Under the pieces are notes generated by a model. The model made no database searches. It was not told the origin of the DNA and was given only the letters and a program-made list of their open reading frames with translations. The translations under genes and the position numbers were made by a program. Below are positions 1 through 9,530 of a DNA stretch of 64,000 nt, piece by piece; the stretch's first letter is position 1, and each line of letters begins with the position of its first letter. This DNA comes from Williamsia muralis NBRC 105860 (GTDB lineage Bacteria > Actinomycetota > Actinomycetes > Mycobacteriales > Mycobacteriaceae), in contig NZ_BDAP01000002.1 in assembly GCF_001598915.1 (NCBI RefSeq), positions 124,001 to 188,000 on the forward strand, read 5' to 3'.

Positions 1-1
1 T

Positions 2-583
2 GTGACCGACTCAATCATGACTCTGACCACGCTGGAACCTCCGATTGTGGCCGTCATCAGCGTGTGGACCCACCAAAACTACGGTCCCGGTGTCTCGGAA
101 TTGATCAACACTCTCGAAAGCGATTATTGAAACCCCGACTACGGAAACATCGCCGCCTATCTCGTCACCGAATCGATTCCACTGCCGCCGCCTGTTGTCG
201 AATCGGGCACCAGAACACCCGGGCTGGCGAACATGGCGTTTCTGCGCAGACCAGAACACATCGATGAACAGACGTGGCTGCGACGCTGGCATCTCGACCA
301 CACCAGCGTGGCGATCGAGACCCAGTCGACGTTCGGCTACGTGCAGAACGCGGTGGTCAGGCCGCTCACAGCAACGTCGCCACCGCTCACTGCCATCGTC
401 GAGGAACTGTTCCCGATCGAGGCGGTTCACGATGTGCACGCTTTCTTCGGCGCCGCTGACGACAAAGACCTGGCGGACAGGATGGGCCGGATGCTCGCGA
501 GCACCGGCGCCTTCGGTGCCGATCAGAACATCGACACCGTGCCCACGAGCCGCTACGTCTATTCGACCCCGTTCCGCGACTGA
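2..583 (+). pseudogene. EthD-like protein, 5' partial, interrupted by an in-frame stop
   Basis: The frame runs open from the left edge, meets TGA at 128-130, then continues in the same frame to a stop at 581-583. Both sides read like one protein. After the stop come NIAAYLVTESIPLPPP and then a strongly conserved-looking tail with AFLRRPEHID, WHLDHTSVAIETQSTFGYVQN and FGAADDKDLADRMGRM, which I associate with EthD-domain proteins of actinobacteria. Because the frame is unchanged, a nonsense substitution explains it better than an indel. The only downstream ATG is at 233, giving a 116-residue remnant. The start lies outside the window. It converges on the next gene with a 3-base gap. Family assignment is from memory; a sequencing error is possible. 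Confidence 0.6.
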
Positions 584-586
584 GCG

Positions 587-1429
587 TCAGGGCCTGGGCG
601 GGCCGGCCTCGATACGTTCGAGTTGATAGGCGATGGGGTCGGCAGACGCGGATTCCCAATCGGAGTCGAGCCACCAGGTGATGCCCGCAGCGGCAAGCTC
701 CCCAGCCTGTTCGCGCTCGGCGGCCGGGTCGGACAGGTCGGCAGTGCCTTCGTAGACGATGTCGTAGTTTCCCGTGAAACCAAGTTCGGCCCGCAATTCG
801 CGAATCTCCCTGGCCACCCTCGCCCAGTGCTCCACGGAAACCGGTACCACGCCTTCGATTCCGGGGTCACGAGGGAAGTTCGGTAGGAGCCCGTCGCACC
901 GAGCCGCTCGAGCCATGGACTTGCGCGCGCCTTGTAGTCCGACACACCAGGTGGTGATCCGCGGCTGCTGGACCGGCGGCAGTGGCAGCTCGAAGTCCGT
1001 CGGCTGCACCTGATAGTGCTTGCCGTCGTAGGCGAACGGCTGCCCGGCCCAGAGACCAAAGAGCACGTCGAGTCCCTCGTCGAACAGTTCGGCGCGGGTT
1101 TTACGGCCCTGGTCGCGCTCGAAGGCCAGCCACCCGGGATGCAGGGCGCCCATGCCGACGCCGAGGATCACACGGCCGTTGCTCAGCCGGTCGAGGGTGG
1201 TGGTCGTCGAAGCCAGATCCCACGGTTTACGGCGCGGAAGTGGGGTGAGCATCGTGCCCAGGCGGATGCGCTCGGTGCGCATCGCCGCGGCGGTCAGCGA
1301 GATCCAGGGGTCGTTGCCCCACAGTGCCTCCCAGCCGAAGACCGCGTCCCAGCCGGCCGCTTCCGCCGCGACCGCCAGATCGGCGAACTCCATGCCGGCG
1401 CCCTTCGGGAACACGATTCCGTACTGCAC
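587..1429 (-). CDS. LLM-class flavin-dependent oxidoreductase
   Basis: The 280-residue protein has the luciferase-like monooxygenase layout: an N-terminal beta strand with GIVFPKGAGMEFADLAV, then WDAVFGWEA, the segment RIRLGTMLTPLPRRKPWDLA, and NGRVILGVGMGALHPGW. This family binds FMN or F420 in a TIM barrel and oxidises or reduces diverse small molecules; the substrate here cannot be read. The start is GTG at 1427-1429 behind a GGAGG-type ribosome site. It lies 12 bases downstream of the MFS gene on the same strand, so the two probably form an operon. Length is slightly short of the usual 290-340 residues. Confidence 0.85.
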   Translation of the reverse strand: MQYGIVFPKGAGMEFADLAVAAEAAGWDAVFGWEALWGNDPWISLTAAAMRTERIRLGTMLTPLPRRKPWDLASTTTTLDRLSNGRVILGVGMGALHPGWLAFERDQGRKTRAELFDEGLDVLFGLWAGQPFAYDGKHYQVQPTDFELPLPPVQQPRITTWCVGLQGARKSMARAARCDGLLPNFPRDPGIEGVVPVSVEHWARVAREIRELRAELGFTGNYDIVYEGTADLSDPAAEREQAGELAAAGITWWLDSDWESASADPIAYQLERIEAGPPRP

Positions 1430-1441
1430 GCCGCCTCCTGG

Positions 1442-2800
1442 TCAGATGGTGATCTTCTCCGGTGATGACCGATTGTTGACCACACGTACGACAAAGATCG
1501 CCACCACGTAGACCACGGAGCCCGCGATGATCAGATCGGGCGACTTGCCGTTGTCCGCAATCGTCAAGGCCGCCACGAACACCGCACCGACAAATGCGAA
1601 ATTGAAGAGCGCGTCCTGGAACGAAAATGCCTGCCCGCGACGGGCGTCGTCGACGTCCATCTGCATCGCGGCGTCGGCGCACAGCTTGCACACCTGGCCG
1701 ATCAGTCCGAGCACCACGGCGGCAACGCAGATGACGATCCCGTTGAACGTGCACAGTGCGATCTGGGCAAGCGCTCCGACCGCCAGCGCCGACACCACCG
1801 CCCGTGTCCTGCCGATGCGGGCGACGAGGAACGGTGTGATCACCGCAGCCAGGAACATCCCCACCGCGATCATCCCGGCCACCAGGCCGAAGCCGGTGAG
1901 CCCGCCACCGAGCGACGAATGTTTGGTCAGTACCAGCAGCACCAAGGTGTTGACCCCGAAGACCAGCCGGTGGGCGCCGACCGCCGAGAGGGCCGCGGCC
2001 ACCGACGGCACCTTCCAGACGGCCCGGGCTCCATGGCCCAGACCCACCGCGACCGCACGCAGCGCGGAACCGCCGGGACTTCGTGCCCGCGATCCGCCGA
2101 CGACGTCGGGGTGGTCGGGTCCGAGCTGAAGTGGTTCGAAGCGGTGGGCGATGAAGGCGGCGATCAGAGCGACCACCACTGCACCCATCGTTGTCGCGGC
2201 GCTCCCGGTGTTGTCGGAACCGAAGATCTCACGCAGGACGAGAGCTCCGCCGGCACCGGCGGCCAGAGCGCCCGCACCGATGGTCGTGAAGAAGGAGTTC
2301 ATCCCGACGAGGTGCTCGCGCGCGGCCACGTGTGGCAATCCCGCCGAGAGTCCGGACGCCACAAAACGACTCGCGCCGGTCACAGCCAGGGCGGCGATGA
2401 GGACGCCGGTGTCGCCGGTTCCGGTGGCGATCACGATCGCCACCAGGCTCACCAGCACCGCGCGCAGGACGTTGGCCCACACGAGCACGGTGCGCCGATC
2501 CCAGTGATCGAGGAGGGCTCCGGCGAACGGGCCGATCACCGAGTAGGGGAGAAGTAGTACGGCCATCCCGGCGGCGACGGCCATCGGGTCGGCGTGCCGT
2601 TCGGGATTGAACAGGATCGCGCCGCCCAGGGCGGCCTGGAAGAGCCCATCGGTGAACTGGCTGCCCAGACGGACCGCGAGCAGCCGCGAAAGGCCCGGTG
2701 AACAACGAAAAGACCTGATGAAGTCCCGCAGAGGTAACCGGTGGTCACCGATGGGGGAGGGCGGCACGGTTGCCGCCGTGGTGGGTTCGACGTTCACCAT
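1442..2800 (-). CDS. MFS transporter (Rv0037c-like)
   Basis: A 452-residue integral membrane protein with about 12 hydrophobic segments and MFS-type loops, including GALLDHWDRRTVLVWANVLRA between helices 2 and 3. Substrate is unknown. It starts at ATG 2798-2800, divergent from the YqgE gene with only 45 bases between start codons, so the two promoters must overlap. In M. tuberculosis an MFS gene (Rv0037c) sits next to a YqgE gene (Rv0038) and close to leuS, and the same order is seen here, which supports orthology. The downstream LLM oxidoreductase is probably co-transcribed. Confidence 0.88.
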   Translation of the reverse strand: MVNVEPTTAATVPPSPIGDHRLPLRDFIRSFRCSPGLSRLLAVRLGSQFTDGLFQAALGGAILFNPERHADPMAVAAGMAVLLLPYSVIGPFAGALLDHWDRRTVLVWANVLRAVLVSLVAIVIATGTGDTGVLIAALAVTGASRFVASGLSAGLPHVAAREHLVGMNSFFTTIGAGALAAGAGGALVLREIFGSDNTGSAATTMGAVVVALIAAFIAHRFEPLQLGPDHPDVVGGSRARSPGGSALRAVAVGLGHGARAVWKVPSVAAALSAVGAHRLVFGVNTLVLLVLTKHSSLGGGLTGFGLVAGMIAVGMFLAAVITPFLVARIGRTRAVVSALAVGALAQIALCTFNGIVICVAAVVLGLIGQVCKLCADAAMQMDVDDARRGQAFSFQDALFNFAFVGAVFVAALTIADNGKSPDLIIAGSVVYVVAIFVVRVVNNRSSPEKITI

Positions 2801-2845
2801 GTCCAGCGTACAAACACCTCGCCGGTGGCGTGCGATGATGAACGC

Positions 2846-3421
2846 GTGTCACCGAGTACCGCCCAGGTGTCTGCCGGCAGTCTGCTGATGGCCTCAGCCG
2901 ATCTCGCCGAGCCCACGTTTCGCCGCACGGTGATCTACGTCATCGAACACAATGACGCGGGCACGCTCGGGGTGGTCTTGAACCGGATGAGTCAGACTGC
3001 GGTGCACAATCTTCTGCCGGCATGGACCGACACGGCCGCCCGGCCGAAGGCGATCTTCGTGGGCGGGCCGGTCAAGCAGGACTCCGCTCTGTGTCTCGGT
3101 GTCGTCAAGCCGGGTATGCCCATCGACCACCTTCCCGCGCTTCGGCCCGTCGAAGGCCGCGTGGTGCTGGTGGACCTCGATGCCGACGCCGATGATCTCG
3201 GGTCGGTGCTGACCGGCGTCCGGATCTTCGCCGGCTACGCGGGCTGGGGGATCGGGCAACTGGGTGACGAACTCCGCCAGGGAAGCTGGATCGTGGCGCC
3301 GTCGCTGGCCGACGATGTCCTGGTGCCCGCGGACGTCGATCTATGGGCACAGGTGCTGCGCCGTCAGCCGTGGCCGCTACCGCTGTTGTCCACTCACCCG
3401 ATCGAACTCGAACGAAACTGA
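2846..3421 (+). CDS. YqgE/AlgH family protein
   Basis: The 191-residue protein carries the family's hallmarks: an N-terminal AGSLLMASADLAEPTFRRTV, then VIYVIEHNDAGTLGVVLNR, VGGPVKQDSALCL, and the C-terminal FAGYAGWGIGQLGDEL. The biochemical role of YqgE proteins is not established. I chose GTG 2846-2848 because homologues begin just before the AGSLLMA segment; the longer open frame back to 2741 overlaps the divergent MFS gene and reads as noise. It sits between the MFS gene and the CocE-type hydrolase, as in the mycobacterial Rv0037c-leuS neighbourhood. Confidence 0.9.
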   Translation: MSPSTAQVSAGSLLMASADLAEPTFRRTVIYVIEHNDAGTLGVVLNRMSQTAVHNLLPAWTDTAARPKAIFVGGPVKQDSALCLGVVKPGMPIDHLPALRPVEGRVVLVDLDADADDLGSVLTGVRIFAGYAGWGIGQLGDELRQGSWIVAPSLADDVLVPADVDLWAQVLRRQPWPLPLLSTHPIELERN

Positions 3422-3438
3422 CAACCCGTCTTGGCCGG

Positions 3439-3476
3439 GTCACCGAACTGTTACGGTTCGATTCGGAATCGGTGAC
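3439..3476. repeat. Inverted repeat upstream of the secreted hydrolase gene
   Basis: GTCACCGA at 3439-3446 is perfectly complementary to TCGGTGAC at 3469-3476, separated by 22 bases, in the 100-base gap between the YqgE gene and the CocE-type gene. It could be a weak terminator for the first gene or an operator for the second. There is no T-run, so neither is proven. Confidence 0.35.
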
Positions 3477-3521
3477 GGTGAGAGACCAGTGTCGCCGGGT
3501 GTGGGGAGTTGGAGGGGTCCA

Positions 3522-5570
3522 ATGTCAGGGTGGGTTCGTAGGAACGGTTTCGGCAAGGTCGCTGTGATGGCCGGTGTCACGACGGTGGCACTGATGGCCG
3601 GGCTGATCAATCCGGTTGCGGCGCAAGCGGATCCGACCGCTGGAGCAAATGGGCAGCAGTGGACTGCCGGACACGATCAGGGCCTGCGGTACCCGGACGT
3701 CAACGTCCAGTGGGACGTGCCGATCACGATGAGCGACGGTACGGTTCTCAAGGCCAACGTCTACCGTCCGGCGGATGCCGCCCGTAATCCCGTCGCCACC
3801 AAGACGCCCGTGATCGTGAACATGACCCCGTACACCAAGCTGGTGTCGGCGGTGGCCGACGCAGCGTTGTCGAACCCGGTGCTCGGACCGCTGGCCGACC
3901 AGCTCGCGGGGATGATCAATCTGTCGGGCACACCGATCGATGGCATCAACGACTTGGCGGGCACGATCCGCGGAGGCTTTGCCCGCACCTTCTCCGTCGA
4001 CCAGAAACTGGTTCGCAGCGGTTACACCCAGGTGGTGGTCGATGTGCGCGGAACCGGCTTCTCCCAGGGTGTCTGGGACGTCTTCCGTGAGCGCGAGCAG
4101 AAGGACACCGTCGAGGTGATCAACTGGGCGGCAGCGCAGGGCTGGTCGGACGGCAACGTCGGGATGAGCGGTGTCTCCTATTCGGGGATCAACCAGATCC
4201 AGGCTGCCAACAAGAACCCCGAGCCGCTCAAGGCGATCTTCCCGGTGGAGCCGGGCGGCGACCTCATCCGCGACATCGTCGCGCCGGGCGGCGCCCTCGG
4301 CGTCGGCTTCTTGCCGGCATGGCTCGCGCTGGTCAACGGCTTGAAGTTCGTCCCCGACGTCCAGTCGATGCTCAACGGCACCTTCGACTGGAAGTGGTTG
4401 TCGGACAGGCTCACCGATCCGGCGGTGTTCGCGCCGCAGCTGTTCGACGCGCTCTTGTCGCCGACCATCGAGTCGATTCCGCCGCGCACGATGAACCTGC
4501 TCGACAGCGCGTCCGCCGAGCGCGTGGGCTGGCGTGACCTCGCCGAGAACATCGAGGTGCCGACCATGCTCTACGGCGGCTGGTTCGACCTGTTCACCAA
4601 CAGCGAGTGGCGGATGTACAACAAGATCCCGCTCTCCGGCGGCAAGAAGCAGCTGATCATGGGCCCCACCTACCACATCACCGGTGGCGCCGGCTTCGGT
4701 GATCCGGGCAGCCCACCCCGGCTCGACGTGCTGCAGAAGGCGTGGTTCGACAAGTGGCTCAAGGGCATCGACAACGGGATCGAGAACTACGGGCCTGCCA
4801 CGCTCTACCAGTTGGGCAACGGCTGGACCACGGCGTCGGACTTCCCGCGCCCCGGGATGAACTACCAGCGGATGTACCTGTCCGACCGCTCGAGCGGTAC
4901 CGCGCCGCACGCCGTCCGCGACGGCTCGCTGTCGACGGAGCCCCCACCGAGTCGGGGCCGGATGACCGTTGCCCCCGGCCTGGCCACCCTGTGTTCCCGC
5001 GATGCGGCCCAGCAGACCGCGGGCCTGGTGGGGATCTTCCCGTTCTGTGCCGACGACGCGCGGATCTCGGAGTCCACGGCCCTGGCGTTCACCAGTGCGC
5101 CGGTGCAGGTGCCGACAACCATCAGCGGGCCGGTGAACCTGCACCTCAACACGGTGATGGATGCAACCGACGGGTACTGGACGGCAACGCTCAACGACGT
5201 CGCGCCTGACGGTACGTCGACCGTCCTGACGTCGGGCCAGGTGATGGCGTCGCTGCGTGCCCTCGACGCGGAGAAGACGGGTTACGCACCCAACGGCGAC
5301 GTGGTGGACCCGGTCAACACGCTGACGCTGGAAACCCGGCAACCGGTGCAGCCGGGCAAGGCAGTCCAGCTCGACGTCGGTCTGCTCGCGACGGACGCGT
5401 TGATCAAACCGGGCCACCGGCTGCGGGTGGACGTGTTCGCGATGAACTTCCCGAAGGGGCTGCCGCTTCGGCCGCTGCTGAACGAGTCGGAGCTCAAACC
5501 GGAACACATCCAGCTCGATCCGAATGCCCCGAGCTTCCTGAGCATCCCGGTGTCGATACCGGCACCCTGA
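3522..5570 (+). CDS. Secreted CocE/NonD family hydrolase (X-Pro dipeptidyl-peptidase-like)
   Basis: A 682-residue exported hydrolase. Residues 1-35 form a signal peptide with a basic start, a hydrophobic core VAVMAGVTTVALMAGLINP and a likely cleavage site after VAAQA. The alpha/beta-hydrolase core follows, with VVDVRGTGFSQG, the nucleophile elbow GVSYSG (serine about 219), and a C-terminal jelly-roll domain with TISGPVNLHL and HRLRVDVFAMNFP, as in CocE and X-Pro dipeptidyl peptidases. Such enzymes hydrolyse esters or N-terminal Xaa-Pro peptides; the substrate is not determinable here. ATG 3522 has GGAGG at 3511-3515 upstream. The gene converges on the SdpI-family gene. Confidence 0.88.
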   Translation: MSGWVRRNGFGKVAVMAGVTTVALMAGLINPVAAQADPTAGANGQQWTAGHDQGLRYPDVNVQWDVPITMSDGTVLKANVYRPADAARNPVATKTPVIVNMTPYTKLVSAVADAALSNPVLGPLADQLAGMINLSGTPIDGINDLAGTIRGGFARTFSVDQKLVRSGYTQVVVDVRGTGFSQGVWDVFREREQKDTVEVINWAAAQGWSDGNVGMSGVSYSGINQIQAANKNPEPLKAIFPVEPGGDLIRDIVAPGGALGVGFLPAWLALVNGLKFVPDVQSMLNGTFDWKWLSDRLTDPAVFAPQLFDALLSPTIESIPPRTMNLLDSASAERVGWRDLAENIEVPTMLYGGWFDLFTNSEWRMYNKIPLSGGKKQLIMGPTYHITGGAGFGDPGSPPRLDVLQKAWFDKWLKGIDNGIENYGPATLYQLGNGWTTASDFPRPGMNYQRMYLSDRSSGTAPHAVRDGSLSTEPPPSRGRMTVAPGLATLCSRDAAQQTAGLVGIFPFCADDARISESTALAFTSAPVQVPTTISGPVNLHLNTVMDATDGYWTATLNDVAPDGTSTVLTSGQVMASLRALDAEKTGYAPNGDVVDPVNTLTLETRQPVQPGKAVQLDVGLLATDALIKPGHRLRVDVFAMNFPKGLPLRPLLNESELKPEHIQLDPNAPSFLSIPVSIPAP

Positions 5571-5605
5571 CCTGGGCGTTGTTGCCGTTGACTGTGGCCG
5601 TTTGG

Positions 5606-6019
5606 CTAGTTGGTGCACACCTTCTGCAGTGAGCAGCTGGCGCAGCCACCGCTCTGGCCACAGTCCGATGCGGGCTCTTCGACGGTGGTCGCCGCGCGGA
5701 TGCCGAATGACCCGATGACGCCGGCGATCACCACACCGACCACGATCGCGGCGAACGCGAGGATGACACCGGCTCCGCCGCCGAGCGCGAAGGCGAGGAT
5801 GGCGCCCATCGCGAGGATGGCTCCGGCGCAGATCAACCCCGGGCCGGCCACGCGGTTGGCGACGACAAACGCGTCGTCATTGCGCATGGTCTCTGCCGAC
5901 CGGACACCGAACCACCGGTTGCGAGGCAGCTTGCGAGTGGTGCCGAGGGCACCCACCGTGAGGAAGATCAGCGCCAGCACCAGCGTGATAGCGGCGAGGA
6001 TGAAGGCGGCGATGGTCAC
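5606..6019 (-). CDS. SdpI family membrane protein with a cysteine-rich tail
   Basis: A 137-residue protein with three hydrophobic segments and the SdpI-family signature [18 protein letters not shown] after the first helix. SdpI of Bacillus is an immunity protein for a killing peptide; mycobacterial relatives have no known role. The last 20 residues are unusual, with five cysteines spread over [17 protein letters not shown], a possible metal or disulfide site on one side of the membrane. I placed the start at GTG 6017-6019, directly before the first hydrophobic segment; the open frame extends to 6085 but reads as non-coding. It is divergent from leuS. Confidence 0.75.
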   Translation of the reverse strand: MTIAAFILAAITLVLALIFLTVGALGTTRKLPRNRWFGVRSAETMRNDDAFVVANRVAGPGLICAGAILAMGAILAFALGGGAGVILAFAAIVVGVVIAGVIGSFGIRAATTVEEPASDCGQSGGCASCSLQKVCTN

Positions 6020-6102
6020 CCCACCACCATACGATTGCTGTGCAAATCGCCCGTCGGAAGGCCTGCGTACGGCGGCTGCGAGCAACGCTTTACGCTGGTC
6101 AA

Positions 6103-8955
6103 GTGACTGGTTCGACGACTCCTGGCCCTGACGACACCCTGCAGCACCGCTATACCGCGGACCTGGCCGGGCAGATCGAGGAGCGCTGGCAGCGGAATTG
6201 GACCGAAGGCCGTACCTTCGAGGCCCCCAATCCGACCGGTGAACTGGCCGGCGACCTCTCGTCGTTCAGCGGACCGGACGCCAAGCTGTTCGTCCAGGAC
6301 ATGTTCCCGTACCCGTCGGGCTCGGGGCTGCACGTCGGGCACCCGCTGGGATTCATCGCCACCGATGTGTACGCGCGTTATCACCGGATGAACGGCTACA
6401 ACGTCCTGCACACGATGGGCTTCGACTCTTTCGGGTTGCCCGCAGAGCAGTACGCCGTGCAGACCGGCACGCATCCGCGCACCACCACCGAGGCCAACAT
6501 CGAGCGATACCTCGAGCAGATCCGCAGGCTGGGCCTCGGTCACGACGAGCGGCGACGGGTGGCCACCACCGACGTCGAGTTCTATCACTGGACGCAGTGG
6601 ATCTTCTTGCAGATCTACGACGCCTGGTACGACGCAGAGCAGGGTAAGGCGCGGCGTATCCCTGAACTGATCGCCGAGCTGGAATCGGGCGCCCGCACCC
6701 TGGCGGACGGCCGGACCTGGTCGGAGCTGAACCAGGCCGCCCGCAACGACGTGATCGACGAGTACCGGCTGGTCTACCAGAGCGATTCACTCGTCAACTG
6801 GTGTCCCGGGCTGGGAACTGTGCTGGCCAACGAAGAGGTCACGGCGGACGGCCGCAGCGACCGCGGCAATTTCCCGGTCTTCCGTAAACGCCTGCGCCAG
6901 TGGATGATGCGCATCACCGCCTACAGCGATCGCCTCCTCGACGACCTCGAGCTGCTGGACTGGCCGGAGAAGGTCAAGACCATGCAGCGCAACTGGATCG
7001 GCCGTTCGCGCGGTGCCCAGGTGTCGTTCGGTGTGCCCGGCACCGATCACCAGATCGAGGTGTTCACCACCCGGCCCGACACGCTTTTCGGTGCCACGTA
7101 CATGGTGCTCGCGCCTGAACACAAGCTGGTCGACGAGCTCACCACTGCTGCCTGGCCTGCAGACGTCAACTCGCTGTGGACCTTCGGTGCCCCGACTCCC
7201 GCAGCCGCGATCGCGAAGTACCGGGAGACCATCGCTGCCAAATCTGACCTGGAGCGCCAGGAGAACAAAGAGAAGACCGGTGTCTTCACCGGCAGCTACG
7301 CGACGAATCCGGTCAACGGACAACAGATCCCGATCTTCATCGCCGACTATGTGCTCATCGGTTACGGTACCGGCGCCATCATGGCGGTGCCGGCACACGA
7401 CCCCCGCGACCACGAGTTCGCGACGTCGTTCGGTCTGGAGATCATCGAGGTGATCGGTTCGGAACAAGGTGTCGCCGAGCAGGCGTACACAGGCGATGGA
7501 ACGCTGGTGAACTCCGGATTCCTCGACGGGATGACGGTGGAGGACGCCAAGGCGGCGATCATCGAGCGGCTCGAGTCCGATGGTGCCGGCAGCGGGACGA
7601 TCCAGTACAAACTGCGCGACTGGCTGTTCGCCCGGCAGCGCTACTGGGGCGAGCCCTTCCCCATCGTCTACGACGAGAACGGCGCACCGCATTCGATCCC
7701 GGATTCGATGCTGCCGGTCGAGCTGCCCGACGTGATCGATTATGCGCCTGTCTCTTTCGACCCCGACGACGCTGACAGTGAGCCGTCGCCGCCGCTGGCC
7801 AAGGCCACCGATTGGGTGCATGTCGAACTCGATCTCGGGGATGGTCTCAAGCACTACACCCGCGACACCAACGTGATGCCGCAGTGGGCGGGCAGCTCCT
7901 GGTATCAGCTGCGCTACATCGATCCCGAGAACTCGGAAGAGTTGTGCGCCAAGGAGAACGAGGCCTATTGGATGGGCCCGCGTCCCGAGTTGCACGGACC
8001 GCAGGACCCCGGTGGCCTCGACCTCTACGTCGGCGGCGTGGAGCACGCCGTGCTGCACCTGCTGTACTCGCGCTTCTGGCACAAGGTGCTGTTCGACCTC
8101 GGACACGTCACCTCGGCAGAACCGTACCGCCGTCTCTACAACCAGGGAATGATCCAGGCGTACGCGTTCACCGATTCGCGGGGCATCTACGTCCCGGCCG
8201 AAGAGGTCACCGAAGAAGGTGGCAAGTTCTTCTACCAGGGTCAGGAAGTCAACCGCGAGTACGGAAAGATGGGCAAGTCGCTCAAGAACTCCGTTGCGCC
8301 CGATGACATCTGCCGCGAGTACGGCGCCGACACCCTGCGTGTTTACGAGATGTCGATGGGTCCGCTCGACACCTCCCGCGCCTGGGCGACCAAAGACGTG
8401 GTGGGCGCCCAACGATTCCTCCAGAGGGCGTGGCGCCTGGTGGTCGACGAGGCGACCGGCGACATGCGGGTCACCGAAGAACCGCTGGCCGACGACACCA
8501 ATCGTCTGCTCAACAAGACCATCGAGGGCGTTCGGGAGGACTACGCGAACCTGCGCGACAACACCGCGGTGGCCAAGCTGATCGAGCTCACCAATCACCT
8601 CACCAAGCAGTATCCGAAAGGTGCTCCGCGAGAAGCTGTATCACCGTTGGTGTTGATGCTCGCGCCGGTCGCGCCGCACATCGCCGAAGAGCTGTGGAAC
8701 AGGCTGGGCGGCAAGGGATCGCTGGCGCACGGGCCGTTCCCGACCCCGGATCCGCAGTGGCTGGTCGAGGACACCATCGAGATCCCGATCCAGGTCAAGG
8801 GCAAGGTCCGCAGCCGGATGACGGTGGCCGCCGATGCAGACGAGGCCACTCTGCGGGCAACGGCATTGGCGGACGAGAAGATCGCGCCGTTGCTCGACGG
8901 CGAACCGCGCAAGGTGATCGTGGTGCCCGGCCGAATGGTCAACATCATCCCTTGA
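6103..8955 (+). CDS. leuS: Leucyl-tRNA synthetase
   Basis: A 950-residue class I aminoacyl-tRNA synthetase that charges tRNA-Leu with leucine. The HIGH motif is HVGH at residues 77-80 after [10 protein letters not shown], and the KMSKS motif is KMGKS at about 722-726. Between them lies the editing (CP1) domain, with [18 protein letters not shown] and [21 protein letters not shown]. The anticodon-binding helical domain and a short C-terminal domain follow. GTG 6103 was chosen because it is followed by the conserved start and the upstream codons overlap the divergent gene. Expression is probably constitutive. Transcription ends at the strong hairpin at 8975-9003. Confidence 0.97.
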   Translation: MTGSTTPGPDDTLQHRYTADLAGQIEERWQRNWTEGRTFEAPNPTGELAGDLSSFSGPDAKLFVQDMFPYPSGSGLHVGHPLGFIATDVYARYHRMNGYNVLHTMGFDSFGLPAEQYAVQTGTHPRTTTEANIERYLEQIRRLGLGHDERRRVATTDVEFYHWTQWIFLQIYDAWYDAEQGKARRIPELIAELESGARTLADGRTWSELNQAARNDVIDEYRLVYQSDSLVNWCPGLGTVLANEEVTADGRSDRGNFPVFRKRLRQWMMRITAYSDRLLDDLELLDWPEKVKTMQRNWIGRSRGAQVSFGVPGTDHQIEVFTTRPDTLFGATYMVLAPEHKLVDELTTAAWPADVNSLWTFGAPTPAAAIAKYRETIAAKSDLERQENKEKTGVFTGSYATNPVNGQQIPIFIADYVLIGYGTGAIMAVPAHDPRDHEFATSFGLEIIEVIGSEQGVAEQAYTGDGTLVNSGFLDGMTVEDAKAAIIERLESDGAGSGTIQYKLRDWLFARQRYWGEPFPIVYDENGAPHSIPDSMLPVELPDVIDYAPVSFDPDDADSEPSPPLAKATDWVHVELDLGDGLKHYTRDTNVMPQWAGSSWYQLRYIDPENSEELCAKENEAYWMGPRPELHGPQDPGGLDLYVGGVEHAVLHLLYSRFWHKVLFDLGHVTSAEPYRRLYNQGMIQAYAFTDSRGIYVPAEEVTEEGGKFFYQGQEVNREYGKMGKSLKNSVAPDDICREYGADTLRVYEMSMGPLDTSRAWATKDVVGAQRFLQRAWRLVVDEATGDMRVTEEPLADDTNRLLNKTIEGVREDYANLRDNTAVAKLIELTNHLTKQYPKGAPREAVSPLVLMLAPVAPHIAEELWNRLGGKGSLAHGPFPTPDPQWLVEDTIEIPIQVKGKVRSRMTVAADADEATLRATALADEKIAPLLDGEPRKVIVVPGRMVNIIP

Positions 8956-8974
8956 GCTGAAGTGGACCACGGCG

Positions 8975-9003
8975 ACAAGCCCGCCTTTGTCAGGCGGGCT
9001 TGT
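8975..9003. terminator. Convergent hairpin terminator after leuS
   Basis: ACAAGCCCGCC (8975-8985) pairs perfectly with GGCGGGCTTGT (8993-9003) around a 7-base loop. It begins 20 bases after the leuS stop. It also contains the last codons and stop of the SRPBCC gene on the other strand, so one hairpin can serve both converging genes. Confidence 0.8.
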
Positions 9004-9430
9004 CCAACTGGGACCGCAACGCTGAGTCGGTGTGGCGTACAGCCTGTCCTACGACGGGCTCGATGATCGCGCCCAGAGCGCGACCGGCGATGCCCCCAGG
9101 GAGGTCGTACGACAGCTCCGCCTCGACGGCCGTGCCGGCACCGGAGTCCTCGAAACGCCACACCGTGGCGGCGGAGAAGCCATTGATCGACTCCAGGCGA
9201 ACGATCTCGTTCTCCACGAATTCGGTGACCTCGAGGGTGGCCTTGAGAGCCTTCGGGCCGACGTTCATCACCACGTCGAACGTGGCTCCGAGCCCATAGA
9301 TGGTCTCCGACACCGGTTCGAACTTCTTGACACCGAACATCCAGTCCGGGACGTGCCGGTGGTCGTTGACATAGGCAAAGGCTCGTTCTCGCGTCGCCTT
9401 CACCTCGGAACTGTGTCGGACAACTCCCAT
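8990..9430 (-). CDS. SRPBCC family protein (polyketide-cyclase/START-like)
   Basis: A 146-residue protein reading as a START-like helix-grip fold: an initial strand HSSEVKATRERAFAYVNDHRHVPDWMFGV, central strands with LGATFDVVMNVGPKALKATLEVTEF, and the long C-terminal helix GIAGRALGAIIEPVVGQAVRHTDSALRSQL. These proteins bind hydrophobic ligands; no specific ligand can be inferred. I used ATG 9428-9430. Its stop codon lies in the loop of the leuS terminator. Confidence 0.8.
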   Translation of the reverse strand: MGVVRHSSEVKATRERAFAYVNDHRHVPDWMFGVKKFEPVSETIYGLGATFDVVMNVGPKALKATLEVTEFVENEIVRLESINGFSAATVWRFEDSGAGTAVEAELSYDLPGGIAGRALGAIIEPVVGQAVRHTDSALRSQLDKPA

Positions 9431-9530
9431 GAACAACCCCCACCAATCGTCTGCGATTTGCGGACCCGCCACTGGGCCACGGCTTTCTGCACCTTATCGC
9501 GACCGCGTCCCGGAGCGACGAGTTGTGGCT

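Noticed and set aside
3525-5618. 697-residue open frame opposite the CocE-type gene
   Set aside because: It is the reverse strand of a clear hydrolase gene, rich in Arg, His and Val with no recognisable domain.
6787-8598. 603-residue open frame opposite leuS
   Set aside because: Antisense to a highly conserved synthetase; composition is typical of a GC-rich shadow frame.
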